Both the position numbers and the translations under genes were made by a program. From positions 1 through 61,350 of the forward strand of contig DAOUBF010000069.1 of NCBI GenBank assembly GCA_034432795.1: a stretch of DNA of 61,350 bases, given 5' to 3'. Of the stretch, positions 55,085 to 61,350 are shown piece after piece (within the stretch, counting starts at the first letter, position 1; each line of letters begins with the position of its first letter). The notes under the pieces were generated by a model. The model did no database searches, was not told where the DNA came from, and was given only the letters and a program-made list of their open reading frames with translations. The DNA comes from DAOUBF01 sp034432795. GTDB lineage: Bacteria > Chloroflexota > Anaerolineae > DSLN01.

Positions 55085-57400
55085 TTACGGTCTCACCCCA
55101 ATAAAGAAGTAAAAGAACAGCCCGAACGCCACTGCCGCGACCAACGATAGAAGCAGATACTCCTGCACCCGCCCGGTCTGGATGGTGCGGAACTGGCGGC
55201 CAAAGCCCTTAATGCCCTCGGCAATGGCATCGCCCGCCTCATGGACGACACCCCGGTCAAAGGCGCGGTAGCCCTCGGCCACCCACAGCGCCGCCCTGGC
55301 GATCGCGTGCAGGATGCCATCAATCGTCTCTTTATCTATGGCCTGGTAGACCACGTTCTCGGCGAAACGTTGCGTGGGCCGTACAAACACGTCGCGGTAG
55401 AACTCATCAACGTAGTACTTGTTCTGCAGGATGGGATGCAGCCCGCCCAGGATGCCGATGAGCGGGTCGGGTTCGCCCGCCGCCAGAGGCCGTCGCCAGG
55501 CGTACAGCCAGAAACCCAGCCCCAGCCCGCCCAGCGCCGCCACGACGCTCGTCAGAAGCGGGACCGGGTTAAAGGGCAACTCCTCCAACTCCACCACCCC
55601 ATGCACCGTCTCGCCGACAAAGTGATGGAACCAGTTGATTTCGCCCAGATGCAGCCCCAGGAAGTTGTTGGGGATGCCGACCCAGCCGGCGCCAATGGCG
55701 AGGAGGGCCAGGACGACCAGGGGGGCGAGAATCCAGGCGCTGCTCTCCTGCGCGTGCTCGGCAGCGGCGGTGCGCGGCCTGCCCAGGAAGGTGAGAGCGA
55801 TCTGACGGGCCGTGTAGAAGGCTGTCACGAACGCCGCCAACGCCAGGACAATGAACACCAGCATCGCCCCAGGGTTGGTCTGCCCCTTGTGGAAGGCTTC
55901 GGCCAGGATCTCGTCCTTGCTCCAGAAACCGGCGGTGATGATGGGGAAGCCGGAGAGCGCCAGCCCGCCGATCAGGAAGGTCAGGAACGTCCAGCGCATA
56001 CGCTGCGCCAGCCCGCCCATATTCATCATATTCTGGGCGAAGGGGATGCCCTCCGCTTCCTCGGCGTGCGCCGCCGGCGCATGGTGACCCACGTGATGCC
56101 CACCAGCCGGATGCACCTCGTGAGCTTCATCGGCGGGGTGGGCCTCGCCCTGCCCCACATAGGAGGGGACACGCGGCGGATGCAGCATCGCGTGGACGTG
56201 GTGTTCACCGTGCTCCATCCCGTGAATCACCGAGCCGGAGCCCAGGAACAGCAGGGCCTTGAAGAAGGCATGGGTGATCAGGTGAAAAGCCGCGGCCACG
56301 TATGCGCCGATGCCCAACGCCGCAACCATATAGGCAAGCTGGCTGATGGTGGAGTAGGCCAGCACGCGCTTGACGTCATTTTGGGCCAGCGCGATCGTCG
56401 CGGCGAACAGCGCGCTGAACGTGCCGATCACCGCCATCGCCACCATGGGCAGGGTGAGTGCGCCCTCATGCGACCCGGCCTGGAGCAATGGGAACATGCG
56501 GATAACCATATACACGCCTGCCGAGACCATCGTGGCGGCATGGATCATGGCGCTGACTGGCGTCGGGCCTTCCATCGCGTCGGGCAACCACACATGCAAC
56601 GGGAACTGGGCGCTCTTCCCCACTGTCCCGGCGAAGAGCAATAAACCGATAAGCGCTGCCACCGACAGGCCGCCGATGAAGCTGGGCGTGGCCGCCATCG
56701 CCTCCAGCGCCTGCGGATTAGTCAGGACCTCGCTGAAGGTCAGCGTGCCGCTATGGAAGTACAGATAGCCGATGCCCAGCATCATGAGCACGTCGCCGAT
56801 GCGCGTCGTCATGAAGGCTTTGACGGCGGCGCGATAGGCGCTCGGCTTCTGGAACCAGAAGCCGATGAGCAGGTACGAACACAGCCCCATGATCTCCCAG
56901 CCGACGAACAGGAGTAACAGGTTGTCGGCGACGACCAGCAAGAGCATGGCGAAGGCGAACAGGGAGATGAAGGCGAAGAAACGGCTGTAGTTCGCATCCA
57001 GCCCGATACCTGCGGGCAGGCCGGGCGGCGTCCTCACGCCCTCCTTGCGGGCGGGCCAGCCCATGTAGCCCACGCTGTAGATGAAGATCATCAGACAGGT
57101 GAGCGGCACCATGAACAGCATGATCGCCGCCAGCGGGTCCACCAGGATACCGAAGTTCAGCCAATCCTCCGGGTTCGTCCCCGCCGAGAGCCAGGGGAGA
57201 TGAGCATGAATCTCCTCGCCGGTCGTCACCACGTTCCAGAAGACGACCTGCGCCAGGAGGAACGAGATCAGCACCGAGAGGATGGCGATCCAGTGGCTCA
57301 GCCCTTTGGAGCGGTGGGTAAACAGGACGATCAGGCCAAAGGCGATCAGCGGCGGCAGTGGGATAAGCCAGACAAGTGTTTGAAGTAGTTCAGCATCCAT
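55085..57400 (-). CDS. nuoL: NADH-quinone oxidoreductase subunit L, enlarged
   Basis: A 771-residue distal proton-pumping subunit of complex I; usual length is about 610-680. Key residues are visible: Glu in LLFVGWEIMGLCSYLLIGFW, Lys in FAGTVGKSAQFPLHVWLPDA, and GFWSKDEIL. Two enlargements are seen: a His-rich loop (about 395-452, with HGEHHVHAMLHPP and GGHHVGHHAPAAHAEE), and a long C-terminal lateral-helix region (from about 661) in which IDKETIDGILHAIARAALW is followed by a similar segment VVHEAGDAIAEGIKGFGRQ. The extra length of the lateral helix is what a complex with an additional NuoM would need. Confidence 0.95.
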   Translation of the reverse strand: MDAELLQTLVWLIPLPPLIAFGLIVLFTHRSKGLSHWIAILSVLISFLLAQVVFWNVVTTGEEIHAHLPWLSAGTNPEDWLNFGILVDPLAAIMLFMVPLTCLMIFIYSVGYMGWPARKEGVRTPPGLPAGIGLDANYSRFFAFISLFAFAMLLLVVADNLLLLFVGWEIMGLCSYLLIGFWFQKPSAYRAAVKAFMTTRIGDVLMMLGIGYLYFHSGTLTFSEVLTNPQALEAMAATPSFIGGLSVAALIGLLLFAGTVGKSAQFPLHVWLPDAMEGPTPVSAMIHAATMVSAGVYMVIRMFPLLQAGSHEGALTLPMVAMAVIGTFSALFAATIALAQNDVKRVLAYSTISQLAYMVAALGIGAYVAAAFHLITHAFFKALLFLGSGSVIHGMEHGEHHVHAMLHPPRVPSYVGQGEAHPADEAHEVHPAGGHHVGHHAPAAHAEEAEGIPFAQNMMNMGGLAQRMRWTFLTFLIGGLALSGFPIITAGFWSKDEILAEAFHKGQTNPGAMLVFIVLALAAFVTAFYTARQIALTFLGRPRTAAAEHAQESSAWILAPLVVLALLAIGAGWVGIPNNFLGLHLGEINWFHHFVGETVHGVVELEELPFNPVPLLTSVVAALGGLGLGFWLYAWRRPLAAGEPDPLIGILGGLHPILQNKYYVDEFYRDVFVRPTQRFAENVVYQAIDKETIDGILHAIARAALWVAEGYRAFDRGVVHEAGDAIAEGIKGFGRQFRTIQTGRVQEYLLLSLVAAVAFGLFFYFFIGVRP

Positions 57401-57408
57401 ACCTTACT

Positions 57409-57717
57409 CTACCACTTCAGGATGTCTATCTCCTCCACCACGACCGTCTCGCGGTTGCGATAGATGGAGATGATCAGCGCCAGGCCGACGGCGGCTTCGG
57501 CAGCGGCTACTGTGAACACAAACACAGCATAGGCCTGGCCGCTGATCAACTGCGGTGTCAGGTAGCGCCAGAAGGCGACCAGGTTGATGTTGACCGCATT
57601 AAGCATCAGTTCAATGCCGATGAGCACGGCGATGGCGTTGCGCCGCGCCAGCGCACCGTACAGCCCGATGCAGAATAAAAGCGCAGCCACAATGAGATAC
57701 CAGTTCAAGGGAACCAT
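57409..57717 (-). CDS. nuoK: NADH-quinone oxidoreductase subunit K
   Basis: A 102-residue MrpC-like membrane subunit of complex I with three helices. The two conserved glutamates are in IGIELMLNAVNINL and AAAEAAVGLALI. The start is ATG 57717 (preceded by GGAGCGAAG) rather than TTG/ATG at 57768, because the intervening codons are family A-like repeat sequence. Lies between nuoJ and nuoL. Confidence 0.95.
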   Translation of the reverse strand: MVPLNWYLIVAALLFCIGLYGALARRNAIAVLIGIELMLNAVNINLVAFWRYLTPQLISGQAYAVFVFTVAAAEAAVGLALIISIYRNRETVVVEEIDILKW

Positions 57718-57786
57718 CTTCGCTCCAATCCGACGAAGGATGAATGACGAACAACGTATATCCGTCATTCATCGCTCATCGTCCGT

Positions 57787-58296
57787 CTATCTCCTTCCTT
57801 CACGCGCAATGATGATGGCGCCAATCAGCGCTACCAGCAGCATCACTGAGGCAAGCTCAAAGGGCAACACGTACAGGTCAGGGCTGACCAGGGCCTGACC
57901 CAGTTCAGCGATGCTGCCGCTGACATCCGCCTGTGGCGCTGTGCCGGCCCAGGCAGGAACGCGCCCAATAATGGCGATCAGCAAAACGATCAGGACGCCC
58001 GCAAGTGCGGCGCTCAACCACCACTCGCTGTTCACGGCCTCGCGCGTCTCGGTCATCAGCCGCCGCGTGAGCATGACGGCAAAGATGATCAGCGTGGCGA
58101 TGGCGCCAATGTAGAGGAGCACCTGCACGGCGGCCAGAAAGCCCGCCTCCAGCAGGACGAACAGCGCTGCCACGCCGAAGAGTGTGGCGATCAGCCACAG
58201 GGCCGCATGGAACAGGTTGCGGTTGGTCACGGTGATCAGCGCCGAGATCAGCGTGGCGGCGCTAACCACGATGAAGAGAAGTTGTCCGACAGTCAT
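57787..58296 (-). CDS. nuoJ: NADH-quinone oxidoreductase subunit J
   Basis: A 169-residue, five-helix membrane subunit of complex I. It shows the typical FHAALWLIATLFGVAALFVLLE and VLLYIGAIATLIIFAVMLTRRLM, the latter being the helix 3 region that carries the pi-bulge in solved structures, and a final helix LASVMLLVALIGAIII. It sits between nuoH (48-base gap, where nuoI is usually found) and nuoK. Confidence 0.95.
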   Translation of the reverse strand: MTVGQLLFIVVSAATLISALITVTNRNLFHAALWLIATLFGVAALFVLLEAGFLAAVQVLLYIGAIATLIIFAVMLTRRLMTETREAVNSEWWLSAALAGVLIVLLIAIIGRVPAWAGTAPQADVSGSIAELGQALVSPDLYVLPFELASVMLLVALIGAIIIAREGRR

Positions 58297-58344
58297 GCGT
58301 GCTCCGTTGGGTCATTATGGAGGTCAGGGGCCAGCCCACCATCC

Positions 58345-59574
58345 TTAGCGCGCTGTCCCCACTGTGGCTGGCAGGGCCTCGGCCTGGGCCAGCAGAGTGG
58401 CCTCCCGCTGGCGCGCCCGGTGCGCAACCATGCCCACAGCCACGAGGATACCGGCGCCCATGACCAGGTTCGTCAGCAGCAGGATGCCTGCGCGCCCCCA
58501 TAGCCCGGCGGTCGCCGGAATTAGCTTGTCCACGACCGCCATCACGCTGATATTGACCAGCGCGACGGGCGTCAGAAACTTCCAGCAAAAGGCCAGCATG
58601 TGGTCAATGCGGATGCGGGGCAAGGTCCCACGCACCCACATCACTACGAAGTACACCAGGAAGCTCTTGATGAGGAAATAGACCACGCCCAGAATGGGGA
58701 TGCCGGGGCGATTCAGGTCGCCCACGCCCGGCCCGCGCCAGCCGCCCAGGAAGAGCGTGGCGAACAGCGCCGAGATAGTAAAGGCATGCAGGAACTCGGC
58801 CAGCATGAACAAAGCCCACTTCATACCGCTGTACTCAATGTGATAGCCGGCCACGATCTCCGACTCAGCCTCCAGCAGGTCAAAGGGCGTGCGCCCCACC
58901 TCGGCCAGGCTGGTGATGAAGAAGATCAGCGCCGCGATCGGGGCCAGCACAATGAACCACACGCCCTGGGCCATAACGATGTCGTTCATGCGCATGGAGC
59001 GGGCCAGGAGCACAGGCACCAGCAACGCCAGGATCATGGGCACTTCGTAGCTGATCAGTTGCGCCACGACGCGGAAGGCGCCCAACAGGGCATACTTGTT
59101 GTTGGAGCCCCACCCGGCCATAAGGATGGAGAGCGTACCGAATGCGCCCACGGCCACAACGTAGATCACGCCGATGTTGACGTTCGTGCCGATGACGTTC
59201 CACGAGAAGGGGATCACGGCCCAGATGAGCAAAACAGCGATGACAGCCAGCAGGGGCGCGATATTAAACACCCAGCGGTCGGCACCCGTCGGCATCAGGT
59301 CTTCCTTTGTCAGGAACTTGATCACATCCGCGATGCTCTGCAGGATGCCAAACGGGCCGGCGCGGTTCGGCCCCAGCCGGTCCTGCATCCGGGCCACGAC
59401 CTTGCGCTCCAGCCAGGTGGTAAAGATGATCAGAAGCAGGCAGAAGGTGGCGACGACGACCACGCCGATAAGCTGCATAATCACGTTCACCAGTTCCGGC
59501 GCCAGACCCGCACTTTTCAGCGCGGCCTCAATTTGCAGGTACAGAAAGACAAGGGGGTCTTTCAGGAAGTCCAT
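58345..59574 (-). CDS. nuoH: NADH-quinone oxidoreductase subunit H
   Basis: A 409-residue heel subunit that forms part of the quinone chamber. Eight helices and the conserved loops are seen: WLERKVVARMQDRLGPNRAG at the start, LTKEDLMPTGADRWVF, TSLAEVGRTPFDLLEAESEIVAGYHIEYSG (quinone-site acidic loop) and a DHMLAFCWKFLTPVAL segment. It starts three bases after the nuoA stop, where nuoB-C-D would be expected in a full operon. Confidence 0.96.
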   Translation of the reverse strand: MDFLKDPLVFLYLQIEAALKSAGLAPELVNVIMQLIGVVVVATFCLLLIIFTTWLERKVVARMQDRLGPNRAGPFGILQSIADVIKFLTKEDLMPTGADRWVFNIAPLLAVIAVLLIWAVIPFSWNVIGTNVNIGVIYVVAVGAFGTLSILMAGWGSNNKYALLGAFRVVAQLISYEVPMILALLVPVLLARSMRMNDIVMAQGVWFIVLAPIAALIFFITSLAEVGRTPFDLLEAESEIVAGYHIEYSGMKWALFMLAEFLHAFTISALFATLFLGGWRGPGVGDLNRPGIPILGVVYFLIKSFLVYFVVMWVRGTLPRIRIDHMLAFCWKFLTPVALVNISVMAVVDKLIPATAGLWGRAGILLLTNLVMGAGILVAVGMVAHRARQREATLLAQAEALPATVGTAR

Positions 59575-59577
59575 ATC

Positions 59578-59934
59578 TCACATCCACTCCAGTGCGCCTT
59601 TGCGCCAGGCGTAGATCAGCCCGGCGGCCAAAATGGCAATGAACAGCACCATCTCCAGGACCATGAACAGCCGTAACTGATCAAAGGCGACCGCCCAGGG
59701 GAACAGGAACACCGTCTCCACATCAAAGATGACGAAGACCAGGGCGAAGATATAATACTGGGCCTTGAACTGCACCCACGTATCGCCGACAGTCTCAATA
59801 CCGCATTCGTAGGTTTCGCTCTTGAGGGGATTGGGTTTTTTCGGGCGGACGAGCCAACTCACGATGAGTGGGGCTGCAGGAAAGATCACACCAATGAGGA
59901 GAAACAGGCCGATAAAGATGTATTCTTGCAGCAT
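59578..59934 (-). CDS. nuoA: NADH-quinone oxidoreductase subunit A
   Basis: A 118-residue, three-helix membrane subunit of complex I at the head of the operon. Features: PKKPNPLKSETYECGIETVG (the loop with the conserved cysteine that reports the active/deactive state in other organisms), FALVFVIFDVETVFLFPWAV with the conserved acidic pair, and a C-terminal helix. The start ATG 59934 follows GATGGAGGG. It is followed immediately by nuoH. Confidence 0.96.
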   Translation of the reverse strand: MLQEYIFIGLFLLIGVIFPAAPLIVSWLVRPKKPNPLKSETYECGIETVGDTWVQFKAQYYIFALVFVIFDVETVFLFPWAVAFDQLRLFMVLEMVLFIAILAAGLIYAWRKGALEWM

Positions 59935-60209
59935 TAACCCTCCATCATCAGGATATCTGATTCTTCGCTGCGCTCAGAATGACATGGACTACAATTCGGG
60001 TCCGATGGCGTGACAAGCTCCTCCCCAGCGCAGGCCCCCCTGACAGGCTGCCGGAGACCCGCGAGCCAGCCGCTCACACCCTGGGATGAAAATAAAGGCG
60101 TAGTGAGACTACACCCCTGTATTTGTGATAGTCTTCCCTAATTCTAACACAGGTTCAAGTAAAAAACAAGCCAGTAGGGGCGAGGCGGCGCCTCGCCCCT
60201 ACACCGGGA
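59935..60209. repeat. Intergenic region with two dispersed palindromes
   Basis: A 275-bp gap upstream of nuoA. It contains ATTCTTCGCTGCGCTCAGAA (about 59960-59979, a short palindrome-like element) and a near-perfect palindrome at 60174-60202: GTAGGGGCGAGGCG, one central G, CGCCTCGCCCCTAC. The latter is eight bases from the stop of the small membrane protein gene and may end its transcript. The nuo promoter must lie here, but I could not pick it confidently. Confidence 0.6.
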
Positions 60210-60575
60210 TCAATGGCTGCCGACCACCGATTTGCGCCGTCGGGTCAGGAGGGCGATCAGCCCGATGAGTGAGAGCAGTGAGCCTACAATAGCCGCCACG
60301 GCGATAAGGATGGTTTGCTGTGTACGGCGGGCCAGGTCGCGGCCTCGCGCCAGGGCCGCTTGCGACAGGCTCTCACCCAGGTCGCGCAGGAAGGCCGCCG
60401 AAGGCTCTACAGGCACCAGCGAGGAGCGTAACAGGCGGCTTAATTTCAGCAGGCTCTCCAGACGTGCACGCTCTTCTGCCGGGTAACGTGCCAGGATGGC
60501 CTCGGTGTCATCCTCTCCCCGGCTGAGCGCGTCAGCGTGCTCGGCCAGAATTTCCGCTAACAAGCGTTCGTCCAT
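60210..60575 (-). CDS. Small membrane protein, possible anti-sigma factor
   Basis: A 121-residue protein: an acidic, helical N-terminal region (ILAEHADALSRGEDDTEAIL, RLESLLKLSRLL) and one membrane helix near residues 88-110 (ILIAVAAIVGSLLSLIGLIALL) with a basic end. It begins 24 bases after the ECF sigma gene stop. That position and the one-helix layout suit an anti-sigma factor, but no zinc-binding anti-sigma motif (HxxxCxxC) is seen, so the role is inferred from context only. Confidence 0.7.
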   Translation of the reverse strand: MDERLLAEILAEHADALSRGEDDTEAILARYPAEERARLESLLKLSRLLRSSLVPVEPSAAFLRDLGESLSQAALARGRDLARRTQQTILIAVAAIVGSLLSLIGLIALLTRRRKSVVGSH

Positions 60576-60599
60576 ATGCAGCTCTCTCTTATCTCTCCT

Positions 60600-61325
60600 C
60601 TACGGGTAGCGTATCAGCTCATCACGCAGCGCCAGCAGCGTGCGATGATAGAGCGACTTGATGGCGCCCTCAGTCCGCCCCATGATGGCCGCGATCTCGG
60701 CGTTGGACAGGCGTTCCACGAACTTGAGGATAAGCAATTGCTGGCGCTCCGGCGGGAGGCGATGAATCGCCGCCAGCAACCGTTCACGCTGTTCCTGGGC
60801 CTCGGCCAGCGCCTCCAGCGGCTGCATCGTGTCGCGCAAAGGCTCTATCTGGGCGCCGCTCGCTTTCAACTCTTCAATTGAAATCACGGCCCGCCGGGAC
60901 TGGTCACGGTGCCAGTTCGCCACCAGGTTGTGGGCAATACGGTACAGCCAGGCCGAGAAGGGCAGGCCGCGATCCTGGTAACTGCCTATATGCGCCAGTG
61001 CCTGCTGGAACGTGCGCGCCGTCAGGTCTTCCGCGTCGTGATGGTTGCCCGTGCGATAATAGACGTAGTTGTAGATCGCCTTGGCGTAGCGCTGATACAG
61101 TTCGCCAAAGGCGGCTCCGTCCGTTCGCGCCTGTTCCACCAGCGCGGCCTCATCCTGGAGGCTCAGCGCCTGGCCCTCATTGTGGTCTGACGCGACCACG
61201 GCCTCGTTCCGATGGTCTTCGCCTGGCACATGCCCAGTTTCCTGTGGGCGAAGCCCATCCCCGCGATAACCATTCAATGAATTGAACACCGTTGGGCACT
61301 TCCCGTTGCGCTCACGCTGTTCCAT
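60600..61325 (-). CDS. ECF-type RNA polymerase sigma factor
   Basis: A 241-residue sigma-70 family factor of the extracytoplasmic-function type. Region 2 is seen at FGELYQRYAKAIYNYVYYRTG and AEDLTARTFQQALAHI ... FSAWLYRIAHNLVANWHR. Region 4 is seen at LPPERQQLLILKFVERLSNAEIAAIMGRTEGAIKSLYHR. About 55 residues without recognisable domain precede region 2. The start ATG 61325 lies 11 bases after a -10 box; a downstream start cannot be excluded. It directs transcription of an unknown regulon and is coupled with the small membrane protein downstream. Confidence 0.9.
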   Translation of the reverse strand: MEQRERNGKCPTVFNSLNGYRGDGLRPQETGHVPGEDHRNEAVVASDHNEGQALSLQDEAALVEQARTDGAAFGELYQRYAKAIYNYVYYRTGNHHDAEDLTARTFQQALAHIGSYQDRGLPFSAWLYRIAHNLVANWHRDQSRRAVISIEELKASGAQIEPLRDTMQPLEALAEAQEQRERLLAAIHRLPPERQQLLILKFVERLSNAEIAAIMGRTEGAIKSLYHRTLLALRDELIRYP

Positions 61326-61336
61326 CCTAACTTGGA

Positions 61337-61345
61337 GTATAACAG
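61337..61345 (-). promoter_or_regulatory. Extended -10 promoter for the ECF sigma gene
   Basis: TGTTATACT on the minus strand ends at 61337. The predicted start at about 61331-61328 leaves only 3-6 nt before ATG 61325. The -35 lies beyond the window edge. Confidence 0.45.
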
Positions 61346-61350
61346 AGGTG

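Noticed and set aside
55241..56644. 467-codon rightward frame opposite nuoL
   Set aside because: Antisense shadow of nuoL; composition is an artefact of GC-biased third positions.

Overview
The window is about 61 kb of GC-rich bacterial DNA (roughly 60% GC by eye) and looks like a chromosome segment of a Chloroflexota bacterium, probably Anaerolineae-like. The reasons are coenzyme F420 biosynthesis genes beside molybdenum hydroxylases, complex I and ATP synthase genes of the type seen in that phylum, YfhO-like membrane proteins, and many short palindromic or degenerate repeats, some read in frame inside genes. No rRNA, tRNA, CRISPR, IS or phage gene was found. The taxonomic call is inference.

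Layout. 1-3.4 kb: a partial AstE/AspA-type hydrolase, then two OmpR-type response regulators with no kinase, one with a degenerate receiver. 3.4-10.4 kb: a YfhO-flippase fusion, a DPM1-like glycosyltransferase, a Nif3-like protein and an M20 peptidase. 10.6-18.2 kb: transaldolase, QueG, an antitoxin/PIN pair with a frameshifted toxin, TerC, an amidohydrolase, a class V aminotransferase and a sugar-nucleotide epimerase.

18.4-30.3 kb: one leftward operon for two xanthine dehydrogenase-type molybdenum hydroxylases with opposite domain fusions, plus maturation factors (XdhC, YqeB, YqeC-MocA) and an F420-type LLM flavin oxidoreductase at its head. 30.4-36.7 kb: an F420 block (an FDOR-like protein, CofC, CofD, an FbiB-C-like nitroreductase, CofE, NpdG) with a SpoIIE-type phosphatase and an EamA transporter interleaved. 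36.7-38.9 kb: SsnA-type aminohydrolase and a DUF1028 protein. SsnA, YqeB and YqeC point to a selenium-dependent molybdenum hydroxylase system. 39-44 kb: a glycosyltransferase/YfhO operon. 44.3-45.0 kb: MntA-HepT toxin-antitoxin. 45.3-46.8 kb: MurE.

47.2-59.9 kb: the bioenergetic core, all leftward: nuoA-H-J-K-L, a BrnT toxin-antitoxin pair, nuoM, nuoM, nuoN, then atpI/Z, atpB, atpE and a b-delta fusion, closed by a terminator. Only membrane-sector subunits are encoded; the complex I peripheral arm (B, C, D, E, F, G, I) and the F1 head (alpha, beta, gamma, epsilon) are absent. There are two NuoM copies, one lacking a conserved membrane lysine, and NuoL has an extended C-terminal lateral-helix region, as expected for a two-NuoM complex I. 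60.2-61.3 kb: an ECF sigma factor and a small membrane protein that may be its anti-sigma factor.

The strongest leads are the membrane-only respiratory cluster with an embedded toxin-antitoxin pair and altered NuoM, the reciprocally fused hydroxylases, in-frame repeat insertions, a recurrent TATAAT-next-to-start promoter layout suggesting leaderless mRNAs, and an over-represented oriented 10-mer.
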